Assembly (NCBI RefSeq): GCF_008923245.1
Contig: NZ_WBOS01000002.1
Coordinates: forward strand, 62,001-126,000
Source: Cytobacillus depressus
Lineage (GTDB): Bacteria > Bacillota > Bacilli > Bacillales > Cytobacillaceae
Length of the DNA: 64,000 bases
Direction of reading: 5' to 3'
Shown here: in pieces, positions 61,717 to 64,000 of the stretch
How positions within the stretch are numbered: position 1 is the stretch's first letter
How the letters are laid out: every line of letters begins with the position of its first letter
Position numbers and translations under genes: made by a program
Notes under the pieces: model-generated
Seen by the model: the letters and a program-made list of their open reading frames with translations, nothing else
What the model was told of the DNA's origin: nothing
Database searches by the model: none

Positions 61717-62337
61717 ATGGATTTCGAATGGTTTAAAGATTGGTTTACAATGGAACACATAATGGATTTAATAGAAAAATATCGTTCGTTCGGCCCGTTA
61801 CCAGGAATTTTGCTTCCGATGATTGAAGCTTTTTTGCCATTTTTGCCCCTCTTTTTATTTGTGATGGCCAATGCAAATGCCTTTGGATTATGGCTTGGCT
61901 TTCTATTTTCATGGATCGGTGCAACAGTGGGAGCTCTACTAGTTTTTTTAATCGTGCGAAAGTATGGTCAACGAAGGATTCTGCGCGTTCTTAAAAAACA
62001 TTCACAAGTACAAAAACTAATGACATGGGTGGAAAGACATGGTTTCGGTCCGCTGTTCATTCTTTTATGTTTTCCATTTACACCTTCAGCCATAGTTAAT
62101 ATCGTTGCAGGTCTTTCAAAAATAAGTATATATCAATACATGCTTGCTGTTTTTACTGGGAAGCTCGTCATGATCTTTACAATGAGCTTTATCGGATACG
62201 ATATTCAATCACTTATCACGCAGCCGATTCGAACTGCGATTGTAGCAATAATTATTTTTATCCTTTGGTATGTTGGGAAAAGAATAGAAATAAAAATGAA
62301 CTTGAGGACGGCTAAAGAAAGGAATATTCAAGAGTAA
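61717..62337 (+). CDS. yhjE: TVP38/TMEM64 (DedA-like VTT) membrane protein
   Basis: 206 residues from ATG 61717, 6 nt after AAGGAG; the open frame back to 61519 crosses repeat R13 and is not coding. Five or six helices with VTT-domain blocks: FGPLPGILLPMIEAFLPFLP near 28-47, GLWLGFLFSWIGATVGALLVF near 63-83, and GFGPLFILLCFPFTPSAIVN near 110-129 (the PxxP re-entrant region). Probably lipid scrambling or export by family knowledge. Followed within 18 nt by signal peptidase, as yhjE-sipV in B. subtilis. Confidence 0.87.
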   Translation: MDFEWFKDWFTMEHIMDLIEKYRSFGPLPGILLPMIEAFLPFLPLFLFVMANANAFGLWLGFLFSWIGATVGALLVFLIVRKYGQRRILRVLKKHSQVQKLMTWVERHGFGPLFILLCFPFTPSAIVNIVAGLSKISIYQYMLAVFTGKLVMIFTMSFIGYDIQSLITQPIRTAIVAIIIFILWYVGKRIEIKMNLRTAKERNIQE

Positions 62338-62355
62338 GAGGAAGGAGAGAAAAGG

Positions 62356-62910
62356 TTGAAGGAAGAAATCAAAAAAGAAGGAATCGAGTGGATGAAGGCT
62401 TTTGCCATTGGCATAATTATCTTTGCCTTTATCCGAACATTTTTCTTTTCAAATTATATTGTCGAAGGCGAATCGATGGAGCCGACTCTTGAAAACGGCA
62501 ATAAATTAATTGTCAACAAGATTGGAACACATATCGGAGAATTACACCGTTTCGATGTGATCGTCTTCCATCATAGTAAGGAAGAAGATTTCGTAAAGAG
62601 GATCATTGGCTTGCCCGGAGATAAGATTGAATATCGCAATGACGAGCTTTACGTCAATGGTGAAAAAGTAGATGAGCCATACTTAGACAAATATCGGAAA
62701 GAAGCAATAGGCAGCATGCTGACAGGAGAATTTACCTTGAAAGAGGTTACTGGAATGGAAATCGTTCCTGAAGGGAAGCTTTTTGTACTCGGTGATAACC
62801 GAGCGAAAAGCTGGGACAGCCGCCACTATGGCTTCGTTCCTATCGATCAAGTGGTCGGAAAGGTCAACTTAAGGTACTGGCCTCTTGATGAGATGGATGT
62901 TTCTTTCTAG
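62356..62910 (+). CDS. sipV: Type I signal peptidase
   Basis: Membrane serine protease that removes signal peptides from secreted proteins. 184 residues from TTG 62356, with GAAGGAGAG upstream. Single helix (FAIGIIIFAFIRTFFFSNYIV, about 15-35), catalytic Ser 40 in EGESMEPTL, catalytic Lys 81 in FVKRIIGLPGD, and GDNRAKSWDSRHYG near 150. The symbol rests on the yhjE-sipV-addB neighbourhood; by length it is closer to SipS or SipT, so the paralogue is uncertain. Confidence 0.9.
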   Translation: MKEEIKKEGIEWMKAFAIGIIIFAFIRTFFFSNYIVEGESMEPTLENGNKLIVNKIGTHIGELHRFDVIVFHHSKEEDFVKRIIGLPGDKIEYRNDELYVNGEKVDEPYLDKYRKEAIGSMLTGEFTLKEVTGMEIVPEGKLFVLGDNRAKSWDSRHYGFVPIDQVVGKVNLRYWPLDEMDVSF

Positions 62911-62940
62911 TCTTCTTTAAAACATAATATATTTATGATT

Positions 62941-62966
62941 AGGACTCGATTTTTTCGAGTCCTTTT
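62941..62966 (+). terminator. Terminator after signal peptidase
   Basis: AGGACTCGA/TCGAGTCCT perfect stem with TTTT tail; repeat R14 starts 5 nt later. Confidence 0.9.
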
Positions 62967-62970
62967 CTAT

Positions 62971-63007
62971 GTCTAGCTCCGAGCGCCATCGGCGCTCTCC
63001 GCTTTTC
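62971..63007 (+). repeat. Dispersed repeat copy R14 (minimal form)
   Basis: Only the two ends remain: GTCTAGCTCC, a GAGCGCC-ATC-GGCGCTC hairpin, then TCCGCTTTTC. This 37-nt form shows that the outer hairpin and flanks define the element. Confidence 0.8.
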
Positions 63008-63102
63008 ATTTTCCCATTATTTTAACAAAGGTAAATGCAAACAAATGCTCTTATCTATGATAAAATATTAACTAGAATAAAGAACGGAAAGAGAGGGTGC
63101 AT

Positions 63103-64000
63103 ATGTCCATTCGTGTATTAATTGGCCGTTCTGGGAGCGGTAAAACAGAGTTTTGTCTAAATGAAATTCGCGATGAGCTTCGGAAAAATCCCGGTGGAGA
63201 TCCGATCATTTACTTAGTTCCAGAGCAAATGACATTTCTGTCGGAATATAAATTGATCAATACACCTGAACTTGGCGGAATGATTCGCAGTCAAGTTTAT
63301 TCCTTCACTCGCCTTGCTTGGAGAGTTTTACAGGAAACGGGCGGGATGAATCGCTACCATTTAAGCAGTGTCGGGATCAGCATGCTTATTCGAAAAATTA
63401 TGGATGAAAAAAAGGACGAGCTTAAGCTGTTTCATCGTGCCGCTGATAAAAATGGATTTATCCAGCAATTGGAGCAAATGCTGACAGAGTTTAAAAGATA
63501 TTGTATTCAGCCAGAAGAGCTCACAGAGAAGCAAGACCAATTGTCAAAAGGAGAAAAAACAAATAACGCCCTCCAAGATAAACTTCACGACCTTGAATTG
63601 ATTTACCGAAATTTTGATGATTCGCTTCAAGGTAAATATGTAGATTCAGAAGACTATTTCCGTCTACTAACGGAAAAAGCTGCTGAATCAAGTTATTTAA
63701 AACAAGCTGAAATTTATATAGATGGCTTTTATAGCTTTACACCGCAGGAATATATGATTGTCGAGCAGCTAATGAAGCATTGTAAAAGGGTGACAATCAC
63801 ATTCACTCTTGATCAGCCTTTCAAGCATCATCCGCCTGATGATCTCCACTTATTTAGAATGTCGGGTGAAACATGCCAGACTATTTATGAAATAGCTGCA
63901 CAAAATGGCTTGCCAATTGAAGAGATAATATTAAAAAAACAAAAAAAATGGGAAGAGCCATCTTTAACGCATCTTGAAGAATGGTTTGACTCACGTCCCA
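63103..64000 (+). CDS. addB: ATP-dependent helicase-nuclease subunit AddB, 3'-truncated by window edge
   Basis: Subunit of the AddAB recombination nuclease that processes DNA ends. ATG 63103 with GAGAGGG about 6 nt upstream; the frame stays open to the window end (299 full codons). N-terminal MSIRVLIGRSGSGKTEFC contains a Walker A motif, followed by IYLVPEQMTFLSEY near 47, the AddB signature region. The Fe-S cluster and nuclease domain lie beyond the window. Follows signal peptidase as in B. subtilis. Confidence 0.95.
   Translation, partial: MSIRVLIGRSGSGKTEFCLNEIRDELRKNPGGDPIIYLVPEQMTFLSEYKLINTPELGGMIRSQVYSFTRLAWRVLQETGGMNRYHLSSVGISMLIRKIMDEKKDELKLFHRAADKNGFIQQLEQMLTEFKRYCIQPEELTEKQDQLSKGEKTNNALQDKLHDLELIYRNFDDSLQGKYVDSEDYFRLLTEKAAESSYLKQAEIYIDGFYSFTPQEYMIVEQLMKHCKRVTITFTLDQPFKHHPPDDLHLFRMSGETCQTIYEIAAQNGLPIEEIILKKQKKWEEPSLTHLEEWFDSRP

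Noticed and set aside
3562..63007. CRISPR array interpretation of the repeated segments
   Set aside because: Copies are scattered, long, palindromic and variable, not regularly spaced short repeats; no cas genes are present.

Overview
The window comes from the chromosome of a low-GC, endospore-forming Bacillaceae bacterium. Evidence: an alpha/beta-type SASP, a YjcZ-type spore peptide, ComK, ScoC, a TRAP-type leader, strong AGGAGG ribosome sites and a gene order that largely follows the B. subtilis yhe-yha-yhg-yhf-yhj segment. Homologue names rest on remembered family and synteny knowledge; no search was run. I cannot name the species. No rRNA, tRNA, CRISPR array, prophage or transposase gene is visible.

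Layout. 1-3556: 3' part of a class A penicillin-binding protein, a 27-residue membrane peptide and fumarase. 3809-12081: SASP gene, small proteins, yheE, a four-gene ATP-grasp (YheC/YheD) operon read leftward behind a candidate sigma-K promoter, then divergent yheB-yheA. 12280-19175: yhaX (HAD fold with altered catalytic Asp), hemZ, acyl-CoA ligase, yhzD, ABC exporter yhaQP. 19459-30886: ArsB-type permease, DNA/RNA processing genes yhaO-yhaN-yhaM, yhaL, prsA, small membrane genes, yhaI, scoC, yhaH. 31114-38696: trpP with a TRAP-like site, serC, hit, ecsABC, amidohydrolase yhaA. 38834-46906: PAP2 phosphatase, hmoB, hemEHY, TetR regulator yhgD and yhgE. 46982-54678: yhfH, yhfI, lplJ, a crotonase, a three-gene amino-acid-type ABC importer, azlCD. 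54837-64000: M48 protease, IDEAL protein, comK, yhjD, S9 peptidase, an LCP protein behind a highly structured leader, yhjE-type protein, signal peptidase I and the 5' part of addB.

Functional themes: heme supply and turnover (HemZ, HemE/H/Y, HmoB); secretion and envelope (PrsA, EcsAB, signal peptidase, PBP, LCP); tryptophan and amino acid transport (TrpP, ABC importer, AzlCD); spore functions (SASP, YheC/D, YhaL, YjcZ); transition-state and competence control (ScoC, ComK).

The most distinctive non-coding content is a modular, hairpin-forming dispersed repeat (15 copies or fragments in 64 kb). It is often wedged between a terminator T-tract and the stop codon of the opposing gene, and in four places it lies directly in front of a ribosome binding site, where a naive ORF start would fall inside the repeat. 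Two further RNA-like loci stand out: a triple tandem repeat with its own terminator between hit and ecsA (34036-34440), and a multi-hairpin leader with mutually exclusive pairings before the LCP gene (about 60330-60561).
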